From positions 1-8,825 of the forward strand of contig CALVKX010000073.1 of NCBI GenBank assembly GCA_944333375.1: 8,825 nucleotides of DNA, read 5' to 3'. The stretch comes from an uncultured Eubacteriales bacterium (lineage in GTDB: Bacteria; Bacillota_A; Clostridia; Christensenellales; Aristaeellaceae). Below, in pieces: positions 1 to 7,839 of the stretch (positions are counted from its first letter, which is position 1; each line of letters starts with the position of its first letter). The translations under genes and the position numbers were made by a program. The notes under the pieces are model-generated. The model made no database searches. It saw only the letters and a list, made by a program, of their open reading frames with translations, and was not told where the DNA came from.

Positions 1-94
1 ACCGAAACGAGCGGTGGGCGCGGCCAGCGCCCGCCGCGACGATTGAGGTTGCGGGTCTGCGGCCCTCCGAACCTCCCCAAAGGGTTTTTGACAG
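1..94 (-). repeat. Dispersed two-hairpin intergenic repeat, copy A (truncated by window edge)
   Basis: Read on the minus strand, bases 94-61 give a CAAAAACCC run, then GGGGAGGTTCGGAGGGCC. This matches the copies at about 4083 and 8765 (GGGAGGTTTGGAGGGCC). Bases 48-38 match the next conserved block (CAATCG against AATTCGAATCG). Further along, CGAAACGAGCGG (plus strand 3-14) lines up with CGAAGAATGAGCGG on the minus strand of copy B, so A and B appear related over about 90 bases. The first hairpin, perfect in the other copies, is degenerate here; the second is strong (bases 11-37). Like the others, this copy lies just past a gene's 3' end (comF) in the same relative orientation. Its function is unknown; it could be a terminator-like or REP-like element. 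Confidence 0.6.
11..37. other. GC-rich 11-bp hairpin inside repeat copy A
   Basis: Bases 11-21 pair with 27-37 (GCGGTGGGCGC with GCGCCCGCCGC, one G-U wobble) around a five-base loop, GGCCA. No T-run follows on either strand, so it is not a typical intrinsic terminator. It occupies the place of the weaker CCGG/CCGG inverted repeat in copy B (about 4141-4158), suggesting it is the second stem of the dispersed element. Confidence 0.45.
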
Positions 95-97
95 TCT

Positions 98-129
98 AAC
101 GCGCTTCCGAAGACGGAAGCGCGTTTTTT
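98..129 (+). terminator. Intrinsic terminator hairpin between convergent units
   Basis: A perfect 12-bp stem (98-109 with 114-125, AACGCGCTTCCG) closes a four-base AAGA loop. It is followed on the plus strand by a T-run ending at 129. The T-run says it mainly terminates plus-strand transcription arriving from a gene left of the window. It also begins four bases past the comF stop codon on the minus strand, where the far side of the stem lacks a T-run, so it may act weakly for comF as well. Confidence 0.75.
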
Positions 130-796
130 CATGCCCGGCAGGCGCTCAGAAGGCTTACCTCCGCGGCGCCGGCCTTAAGCAGGGCGCCGGCGCAGGAGAC
201 GGCCGTGGCGCCAGTGGTGAGCACATCGTCGATGAGAAGCACGCGCCGACCGGCGACCAGCCGCCGGTTGGCCTCGAAGGCGCCCGAGAGCGCGGTCAGG
301 CGCTGGGCGCGGGTTCGGCTGAGCTGGGAGGCGCCGTGTTTGACGCGCGCAAGCGCCGCTTCCGTCAGCGGCAGGCTTACGTGGTCGCAGACGGCGCGCG
401 CCAGCAGGGCGGCCTGATTGTAGCCGCGCTCGCGCAGGCGCTCGGGATGCAGGGGAACGGGAAGGACCATGTCCAGCGTCTGAGTCAGCCCCGAGAGCGC
501 GAGGGCCTCGGCCATGCCCTCGCCCAGCGGGCGGGCGGCCGCGGCGTCGCCCCGGTACTTGAGCAGGTGGCACAGCTGCCGGGCCTCGCCCTCGTAGCGG
601 TAGGCCGACATGCAGGACAGAAGGGGCTGATGGAGCGTGAGCATCTGCTCCCGCGGCAATCGGAGCGTCCGAAGCGCGGACAGGCACGCCGGGCACAGGC
701 AGCTCCCGGAACGGTCCAGCGCCCGATCGCAGAGGTGGCAGACGGCCTCCTGCGGAAACAGCAGGGGCAGAAGCCGGCGGCGAAGAACGGACAGGC

Positions 797-800
<4 letters not shown>
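129..800 (-). CDS. comF: ComF family protein (phosphoribosyltransferase fold)
   Basis: ComF proteins are cytoplasmic and linked to natural transformation, where they are thought to help process incoming single-stranded DNA; many non-competent Firmicutes also carry them. From the GTG at 800 the product is 223 residues, a normal length. Near the N-terminus are two zinc-ribbon-type cysteine pairs, CHLC (21-24) and CPAC (36-39). The conserved GYNQA follows at 126-130, and the C-terminal PRPP-binding loop VLLIDDVLTTGAT spans 187-199. I chose GTG 800 because its first bases overlap the recD2 stop (GTGA) and AAGGAGG lies 10 bases upstream. A GTG at 830 would extend the protein by 10 residues but lies upstream of that ribosome binding site. 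The gene is second in a recD2-comF operon and its stop is at 129-131. It appears intact. Confidence 0.93.
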
Positions 801-3031
<2,231 letters not shown>

Positions 3032-3062
3032 GCGACCTTCCCCTTCCACGTAAAGTAAGGTC

Positions 3063-3071
3063 ATTATAGCA
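3063..3071 (-). promoter_or_regulatory. Extended -10 promoter of the recD2-comF operon
   Basis: The minus strand reads TGCTATAAT, a perfect TGnTATAAT extended -10 element. The -35 region is poor (TTCCCC at about 18 bases spacing), as is common when the TGn extension is present. The start of transcription would fall near 3057, giving a leader of about 26 bases that holds the AAGGGGAAGG ribosome binding site and leads to ATG 3031. Confidence 0.65.
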
Positions 3072-3159
3072 CATTTCGCCAGGGAGGGGAACAGCCGCGC
3101 GGATCAGGCATGCCCGGCGGGCGGCGCGCATATCCTTGGCCAAAAAAGGAGGCGCGCCC

Positions 3160-4083
3160 ATGCCGGATTTCCGTCAACGTCTGATTCTCCTGAAACCCAT
3201 GCGGCCCGGCGTCAGCGGCTATGCGCGCCTGCAGGGGGAGGGGGGCGCGACGCTCGCGCAGCTCAACGCCCGCGGGCTGGATGTGCAGAGCGTGCAGGCC
3301 TTCTGGTACGGCGCGGGAAGCGAGGCGCGGCTGATGGGGTCCACGCGCGTCAACCCGCACGGTGAGGCGTCGCTGACGGCCGAGCTCCCGCGGGACGCCC
3401 TGGCGCCGGAGCGCTTGCAGGCCCTGCTGCTGCTCAGCGGCGGCTCCGAGCCCGTGCCGCTGATGATCGGCCTTTGCGTGCAGCAGAGCGCGGGAAGCCT
3501 GCTGGACGCCAAAAACGCGGCGCTGGCGCTTTGCGAGCGCCTGGGGCGCAAGGCCGCCCCTGTGCCCAAGTCCCCGCCGCCCGCGCCCGAAACCCCGCCT
3601 CCACCGCCCCCGCCGCCGCCCCGCAGGCAGGAGCGCGGAGAGCGGCTCCCACGGGAAATCTTTCTCCCGGCCATTGATCCGCTGCCCTATGTTGAAGCGG
3701 CCCGGCGCGCGTGCGCCGAACCCCCGGTGCCTGAGCCGCCGGACCCGGAGCCATGGCCCGCGCCCGAGCCGCCTCCGCGGAGGCAGCCGCCGGCGGACCG
3801 CCTTCGCCCGCTCAGATGGCCCCGCGGGTTTGAGGCCCTCAGACCCTATTTTGCCAAGGGCGTGCCCTGCCGCCTGCTGGACCTGCCGGGCTGGCGCTTC
3901 GTCAACGCGGCGCAGGCGGGCGGCCCCGACGGCCTGTGGGTGGGCATCTGCCAGATAGACGGGTGCGTGCGCCGCATCGCCTATGCCCACCGCTCCGAAA
4001 CCCCGCCGCCCGGCGGCGGCGCGTACCGCCCGCTGCGGGGAATGGATGGGCATATCTATCAGGTGCTTTTGCAGCAGATTTGA
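3160..4083 (+). CDS. Uncharacterised two-domain protein with proline-rich linker
   Basis: I do not recognise a function. ATG 3160 has AAGGAGG seven bases upstream; a TTG at 3136 is in frame but lies before that site. The 307-residue product has no signal peptide or clear membrane segment. Residues 1-130 look like a compact, probably beta-rich domain (GYARLQ, STRVNPHGEASLTAELP). Residues 134-212 are a low-complexity proline linker with a run of nine prolines, then Glu-Pro repeats. Residues 223-307 form a second module (PGWRFV, GLWVGICQIDG, IAYAHRSETPPP, ending YQVLLQQI). The N-domain/linker/C-domain plan resembles clostridial hypothetical proteins whose C-terminal domain I tentatively recall as DUF6128-like; I cannot confirm this. 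It diverges from recD2 with a 128-base gap in which I see no good plus-strand promoter. A pilot scaffold or spore/envelope role would be guesswork. Confidence 0.85.
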   Translation: MPDFRQRLILLKPMRPGVSGYARLQGEGGATLAQLNARGLDVQSVQAFWYGAGSEARLMGSTRVNPHGEASLTAELPRDALAPERLQALLLLSGGSEPVPLMIGLCVQQSAGSLLDAKNAALALCERLGRKAAPVPKSPPPAPETPPPPPPPPPRRQERGERLPREIFLPAIDPLPYVEAARRACAEPPVPEPPDPEPWPAPEPPPRRQPPADRLRPLRWPRGFEALRPYFAKGVPCRLLDLPGWRFVNAAQAGGPDGLWVGICQIDGCVRRIAYAHRSETPPPGGGAYRPLRGMDGHIYQVLLQQI

Positions 4084-4170
4084 AAAAGTCTTTTGGGAGG
4101 TTTGGAGGGCCCGCAGGCCCTCCAAAGTCAATTCGAATCGCCCGGCTTTTCCCGGCCGCTCATTCTTCGC
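4083..4170 (+). repeat. Dispersed two-hairpin intergenic repeat, copy B
   Basis: Directly after the stop of the proline-rich protein gene, a perfect 11-bp stem (4101-4111 with 4116-4126, TTTGGAGGGCC) closes a CGCA loop. It is preceded by CTTTTGGGAGG and followed by AGTCAATTCGAATCG. Nearly the same string begins at 8765, and a diverged version lies at 94-38 on the minus strand. Looser similarity to copy A continues through a CCGG/CCGG inverted repeat (about 4142-4155) and GCTCATTCTTCG to about 4170. No T-run follows the stem, so termination is possible but not typical. Position and orientation relative to the upstream gene match copies A and C. Confidence 0.75.
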
Positions 4171-4196
4171 AGAGGGTGTGCTATCCGCACCCTCTG
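4170..4196. other. Inverted repeat (9-bp stem) in the intergenic region
   Basis: CAGAGGGTG (4170-4178) pairs with CACCCTCTG (4188-4196) around a nine-base loop. The plus-strand tail TTCGTTTCG is T-rich but broken, so a weak plus-strand terminator is possible. It may equally be one more stem of the composite structured region between 4083 and 4250. Confidence 0.5.
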
Positions 4197-4212
4197 TTCG
4201 TTTCGCTCCCTC

Positions 4213-4250
4213 GCAAATATCGGCGTGCCGCGCGCAGCCCTCGTATTTGC
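4213..4250. other. Inverted repeat GCAAATA/TATTTGC adjoining the recombinase-like fragment
   Basis: GCAAATA (4213-4219) is the inverse of TATTTGC (4244-4250), with GC-rich, partly self-complementary sequence between. The right arm ends exactly where the stop codon (4253-4251, minus) of the recombinase-like peptide begins. It may be the edge of an inserted or deleted element; that is inference from position only. Confidence 0.35.
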
Positions 4251-4328
4251 TCACAGTCGCTTTGTCACCTTCGGTGGCAACAGTTCCGGTTGCTCAATCA
4301 TTCGCACTTCCCTAACGGTCGTACTCAT
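4251..4328 (-). pseudogene. Possible N-terminal remnant of a serine recombinase
   Basis: ATG 4328 opens a 25-codon frame on the minus strand that includes MIEQPELLPPKVTKRL and then hits TGA. The text resembles the short leader that precedes the catalytic RVAAYxRVS motif in large serine recombinases of clostridial mobile elements, where KRLRVAAY would be expected next. Here similarity ends at KRL, and the following bases are the GCAAATA inverted repeat rather than a catalytic domain. I see no strong ribosome binding site (GGGGCAGCGGAACC precedes the ATG). It may be a decayed relic of an integrated element, or a coincidental short frame. The assignment rests on recalled family pattern only. Confidence 0.3.
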
Positions 4329-4429
4329 GGTTCCGCTGCCCCGCTTCGCGCCACAGGGCACACGCTTCCCTCCGGTACCGGGTAAGCATCTGGTGAAAAA
4401 GACCGGCGCAGCAGATGGACTGTTTCGGC

Positions 4430-4470
4430 AAGCTAAACCGCCGGCACATTTCATGCCGGCGGTTTAGCTT
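4430..4470 (-). terminator. 17-bp hairpin terminator after the DUF6056-like gene
   Basis: Bases 4430-4446 pair perfectly with 4454-4470 (outer part AAGCTAAACCGCC) around a seven-base loop. The hairpin begins 12 bases past the TAA stop of the minus-strand membrane gene. The 3' arm on the minus strand ends GTTTAGCTT without a clean T-run. The symmetrical stem, with AAAG/CTTT flanks, could work in both directions between the convergent genes. Confidence 0.7.
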
Positions 4471-4482
4471 TGAAAAGGTGCG

Positions 4483-5988
4483 TTAGGGTCCGACCCCATA
4501 GAACAGTTCAAAGTACATTTTCATATAGCGGATACGGCCATAGATGCCTTGGAAGGCAAGGTGATCCGCTTTAAACACATAAGGCTGGCCATCCAGGGGC
4601 TTGACGGCGGTTACGTCGCTATCGGTCACACGGATATACTCCTGACGCTCCAGCATGTCCTGCTGGAATTTGGCCGCCTCACCCGTCACAAGGGATTTGG
4701 TAGCGCTGACAGAAGAGGTGTTCATGATGGTAAAGGCGAAGCCGCCGAAGGCGGTTAAGGCGATGCACAGCGATAAATATATTACGCTGAATCGTGTGCC
4801 CATCGTGTTTGTGGCGCAGAGTATATGCCCGGCCCGCTTATCCTGACTGCGCTCTAGCCGGCGGATGAGCCATCCCTCCGCATACAGGGCGCTTCCGATG
4901 GCCAGTACCAGAAAGTACAAATAGAGAATGTTGAAATATCGTCCCGCCAGATAATCGGATTGCGTATACACGCCGGGAACAATCGCAGCGGAAAACAAGC
5001 CGTAGAGCAGGACGAACACCATCAGCGGATGGCGAAAGCGATAACTGCTCTCCTTTAGCGGCGTCCACATGACAGGTATAATTATCAGAAGCGCTGCCAA
5101 CAGCTGTGGGGTCAGAAGTTCGCCAAAGAGATCGAAGGAATCCAGCACAGAAGTGACCAGAGCGGTGAAAATAGAAAGCTTCTCCTCTCCCATGGCAAAG
5201 CGCTGGCTGTTTCCTGGCGCAAGAACGCTGACCATCATCGCGGCGCTTAGAGCAAACAGGCCGACGAGACAGTGAAAGCGGCTTTGGTCCCGGCAGATGA
5301 AAGCGTGAACGGTCAACAGCAGTATGAACACAAATGCACCCAGCATCGCGCCGTAATTGCCTCCGCCTACCAGCACCCCCAGCACCGCCAGGCATGCGCC
5401 GCGCCATAAAGAACGAGCCTTCGATTGAGGCTGACGGCTACGGAAAATAAGACCAAGCATGAGAAGCGTCATGATGCCTGTGCTTGTGTAGACCCCCCCG
5501 GTATGCCAGTAGATGCCGTCGCTGATGGAAGGCATGAACTGAATGGTCAAAAGGCAAATCGTCGGATACACGATCCACAGGACGGAGCGGTCGGCGCCTG
5601 GAAGCGTACGTAGCACTCCTTTGAGCAGATAGCCGATGGAAAGACAAAGCATGGCCAGCATGGCCCAGTTGCTTAAAAAATAAAGATTCTGGTCAAAGAT
5701 CATCGGGGTGAGCGCCATATGCAGAGACGAGGCAAAGGCGCCCTGCCAATTATAATAGGTGTCCATGACCTTATTCACAATTGCCTGAGCGACCTGCAAA
5801 AGCGAACCGGTTTCGAGCCAGGCGGTAGCTCCGGGAAGAGCATAGCCAAAGTCGTCATCCGCCGGATAATTGTATAGCGCAATGATGACAAGGGGGACAA
5901 GGGAAAGGAAAAAGACGCCTGCCATAACACGTGCCAGCGTGCGGCGTGACAGGCTTAGGGAGCCTAGCCATGAAAAAAGATTGGACAT
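4483..5988 (-). CDS. Polytopic membrane protein, DUF6056-like (possible GT-C-type surface glycan protein)
   Basis: The 501-residue product is an integral membrane protein with about ten to eleven hydrophobic segments: the first at 21-40, then about 100-123, 135-152, 168-183, 197-230 (two), 239-256, 293-308, 320-340, 351-370 and 400-421. YPADDDFGYA (41-50) follows the first segment, and YYNWQGAF (78-85), WHTGGVY (161-167) and LAPGNSQRF (257-264) follow. An early acidic motif plus APGNxxR is what I recall of DUF6056 membrane proteins, which resemble GT-C glycosyltransferases; the link is moderate and the substrate unknown. A hydrophilic tail (about 423-501) ends the protein. AGGAGG (5999-5994) lies five bases before ATG 5988, and a TGATATAAT promoter lies upstream. 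Base composition is far lower in GC than the neighbours: 60-base lines at 4681, 4981 and 5641 count to 50, 57 and 40% GC. This suggests acquisition by transfer. Confidence 0.85.
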   Translation of the reverse strand: MSNLFSWLGSLSLSRRTLARVMAGVFFLSLVPLVIIALYNYPADDDFGYALPGATAWLETGSLLQVAQAIVNKVMDTYYNWQGAFASSLHMALTPMIFDQNLYFLSNWAMLAMLCLSIGYLLKGVLRTLPGADRSVLWIVYPTICLLTIQFMPSISDGIYWHTGGVYTSTGIMTLLMLGLIFRSRQPQSKARSLWRGACLAVLGVLVGGGNYGAMLGAFVFILLLTVHAFICRDQSRFHCLVGLFALSAAMMVSVLAPGNSQRFAMGEEKLSIFTALVTSVLDSFDLFGELLTPQLLAALLIIIPVMWTPLKESSYRFRHPLMVFVLLYGLFSAAIVPGVYTQSDYLAGRYFNILYLYFLVLAIGSALYAEGWLIRRLERSQDKRAGHILCATNTMGTRFSVIYLSLCIALTAFGGFAFTIMNTSSVSATKSLVTGEAAKFQQDMLERQEYIRVTDSDVTAVKPLDGQPYVFKADHLAFQGIYGRIRYMKMYFELFYGVGP

Positions 5989-6027
5989 TGTGGCCTCCTA
6001 ATTCGAAAATGTTTCCAGTCAGATTCA

Positions 6028-6036
6028 ATTATATCA
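6028..6036 (-). promoter_or_regulatory. Extended -10 promoter of the minus-strand membrane gene
   Basis: The minus strand reads TGATATAAT, a perfect TGnTATAAT element, with an eight-base T tract just upstream and a weak -35 (TTCCGC at 17 bases). Transcription would start near 6021, giving a leader of about 33 bases with AGGAGG before ATG 5988. The architecture is the same as that of the recD2 promoter. Confidence 0.7.
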
Positions 6037-6057
6037 TAGATCAAAAAAAAGCGGAAC

Positions 6058-6086
6058 TTGACTTTTTGGAAATCCGCCGTTATTCT
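6058..6086 (+). promoter_or_regulatory. Sigma-70-type promoter of the plus-strand membrane gene and sugar kinase
   Basis: TTGACT (6058-6063) and TATTCT (6081-6086) are separated by exactly 17 bases. Transcription would start near 6093, with GGAGGGAGG at 6101-6109 and ATG at 6118. The -35 lies 22 bases from the -10 element of the divergent promoter, so the two polymerase sites face away from each other and nearly touch. Shared or competitive control is therefore possible. Confidence 0.75.
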
Positions 6087-6117
6087 TTGAGAGAACAAAT
6101 GGAGGGAGGACGGGTCC

Positions 6118-7839
6118 ATGCGCCGTATTCGCAAAAAATGGCTGCAATGGCTTGCGGCGGCGGCGCCTATGGCTGTGCTGCTCGCCTATACGCTTCTGTG
6201 CACCCATCCGCATTACGACCTTGGCGACGACGTCCTCCTCATGCGCTCCTTTGGAGGCATGGTGGGCGGGGTCTATGAAAACTTCAACTACATAACACAT
6301 ACGTTTCTGGGGTGGCTTTTGCACGGGCTGTCCGTGCTGTGGCCGGACGTGGCCTGGTTCAGCGTGGCACAGATCACGCTGTTGTGGGGGAGCGCCTATG
6401 CCGTTTCGCTGGGCGCCCTGCGTGCGGCGGAGCGGCTGGCGCTGCCGGCCTGGTGCGGATGGCTGGCCGGAACGGCGTATCTGCTGGGCCTGGCCGCTGA
6501 GGGATTGACAAGCGTTACCTACACCGTTACGGCGGCTGCGGCGGGAGGCGCGGCGGTATGGCGGCTGCTGGCGGTGGACTGGCACAGCGGGCAAGGGACC
6601 GCTGTGCGCGGCGCGCTGGGGTCCGGCGCATTTCTGTACGCGGCGTATCTGCTTCGCGCACAGGCGTTTTTGCCGTCGCTATGCGTGTGGCTTGGCGCAC
6701 TGGTGACGCTGGGCCTTTTGAAAAAAGCCGACTGGCGCGCGCTTGGGTGTGGCGCGGCGGCGGTGGCGGTGCTCTTTGGCATATCGGCCGGGGTACGTAC
6801 GGCGCAGCTGTCCAACCCGCAATACGCTTCCTACCTTGCCTGGCAGGCAGCCCGCACGCAGGCCGTCGATTATGGCGGAATGGCTGCGGCGGACGCGGAT
6901 GAGCTGCAAGCCGCCGGCTGGACGCCGCAGATGGCGGAGCTGGCGCTTTCCGGCTGCCTGCTGGACGCGGATGTGACCACGGAGGCGTTGGCGGCAATGG
7001 AACCGCCGGCGGAGACGCGGTCCATGCAGGAGGCGGCGGAGACGCTGCGCGTGCTTTTCGGGCGCAGCAGGGGCACATACTGGGCGTGCGTGGCGCTGGC
7101 GGGGCTGTGCGCCGCGGCGGCGCTGATGGCGCTCATGAGCCCGCGCGGCAGCCGCCTGTGGCCGTTTCTGGCGTCCGTTGGCTGCGGGGCCGGTGCGGCG
7201 GCCATGCTGTTTTATCTGGCGTGGATGGGACGACTGCCCGCCCGCGCCGCCATGACGGTGCTCCTCCCCGCCTGCGCCATGGCGCTGTGGCTGGTGCTCA
7301 ACGGCGCGGCGGCGCTGCGGCGGGGCTGTGCGGCACGGCGCGGCGCGGCGGTCCTGGCGTGTGCCGTGCTGCTGGCGCCCTGCATGAAAGCGAGCTACCA
7401 GAACACCTACAATCCATCCGCCGCGCAGGGCGAGTCGGCCTGTACGCGGCTGGAGTGGTATGCGCTTTCACATGGGGACGAGCTGTTCATCGCGGACCTG
7501 GCCTTTGGGGAGGATCGGTCGCTGTTTCCCGACTGGAGCGCGGGCAAGCCCGACAACCTCCTGCTCTCCTGGGGAGGCTGGAACAACCACTCGGAGGGCT
7601 ACTGCGCGGTGTTCGCTCGCTTTGGCTATGAGCATGACCAGTTCCGCATCGCGGACTTTCTCGACAGCCCGCTTCGCCTGGTGACCGGCGAGGGCGCGCA
7701 GCCTGCGGAGGCATTTATGAATTGCCTTCGGGAGCAGGCCGGCCGGCCCGTGACTGCGGTGCCGGAGGCGAAGGAGGACGGCTTCTGGGTCTATCGTTTT
7801 ACAGGAGAAACAGCTGACAAAGGAGATGCTGAGCGATGA
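6118..7839 (+). CDS. Polytopic membrane protein with C-terminal soluble domain, possible GT-C-like
   Basis: The 573-residue product starts at ATG 6118, with GGAGGGAGG eight bases upstream. Hydrophobic segments lie at about 11-28, 60-100 (two), 111-128, 133-150, 168-200 (two), 209-224, 320-340, 350-368, 378-396 and 407-421. After the first comes HYDLGDDVLL (32-41), an acidic motif reminiscent of GT-C glycosyltransferases and of the divergent neighbour. Residues 228-318 form a hydrophilic loop (YASYLAWQAARTQAVDY, then LLDADVTTEAL) that resembles a common unnamed clostridial membrane protein family. Residues 422-573 are a soluble C-terminal domain rich in aromatics (LSWGGWNNHSEGY). The role is not established; surface polysaccharide work is inferred only from topology. 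GC is very high (47 of 60 bases in the line at 7081), unlike the divergent gene. The stop overlaps the next start (ATGA). Confidence 0.85.
   Translation: MRRIRKKWLQWLAAAAPMAVLLAYTLLCTHPHYDLGDDVLLMRSFGGMVGGVYENFNYITHTFLGWLLHGLSVLWPDVAWFSVAQITLLWGSAYAVSLGALRAAERLALPAWCGWLAGTAYLLGLAAEGLTSVTYTVTAAAAGGAAVWRLLAVDWHSGQGTAVRGALGSGAFLYAAYLLRAQAFLPSLCVWLGALVTLGLLKKADWRALGCGAAAVAVLFGISAGVRTAQLSNPQYASYLAWQAARTQAVDYGGMAAADADELQAAGWTPQMAELALSGCLLDADVTTEALAAMEPPAETRSMQEAAETLRVLFGRSRGTYWACVALAGLCAAAALMALMSPRGSRLWPFLASVGCGAGAAAMLFYLAWMGRLPARAAMTVLLPACAMALWLVLNGAAALRRGCAARRGAAVLACAVLLAPCMKASYQNTYNPSAAQGESACTRLEWYALSHGDELFIADLAFGEDRSLFPDWSAGKPDNLLLSWGGWNNHSEGYCAVFARFGYEHDQFRIADFLDSPLRLVTGEGAQPAEAFMNCLREQAGRPVTAVPEAKEDGFWVYRFTGETADKGDAER

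Noticed and set aside
3129..3143. Promoter for the proline-rich protein gene at TATCCT (3131) and the TTGGCCAA palindrome (3136-3143)
   Set aside because: No acceptable -35 lies at the right distance, and an eight-base palindrome is too short to call an operator.
4251..4253. Group II intron boundary after the recombinase-like fragment (GTGAGC)
   Set aside because: The 5' motif is not the usual GTGYG, and no domain V-like hairpin or intron-encoded protein is present.
3064..4254. A 396-codon open frame on the minus strand
   Set aside because: It runs antisense through the proline-rich protein gene and across repeat B; its translation is low-complexity Arg/Gly/Ala and it has no ribosome binding site that I can see.
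4093..4467. Plus-strand open frames through the intergenic region
   Set aside because: Their translations run through the repeat and hairpins, with no ribosome binding site or family resemblance.
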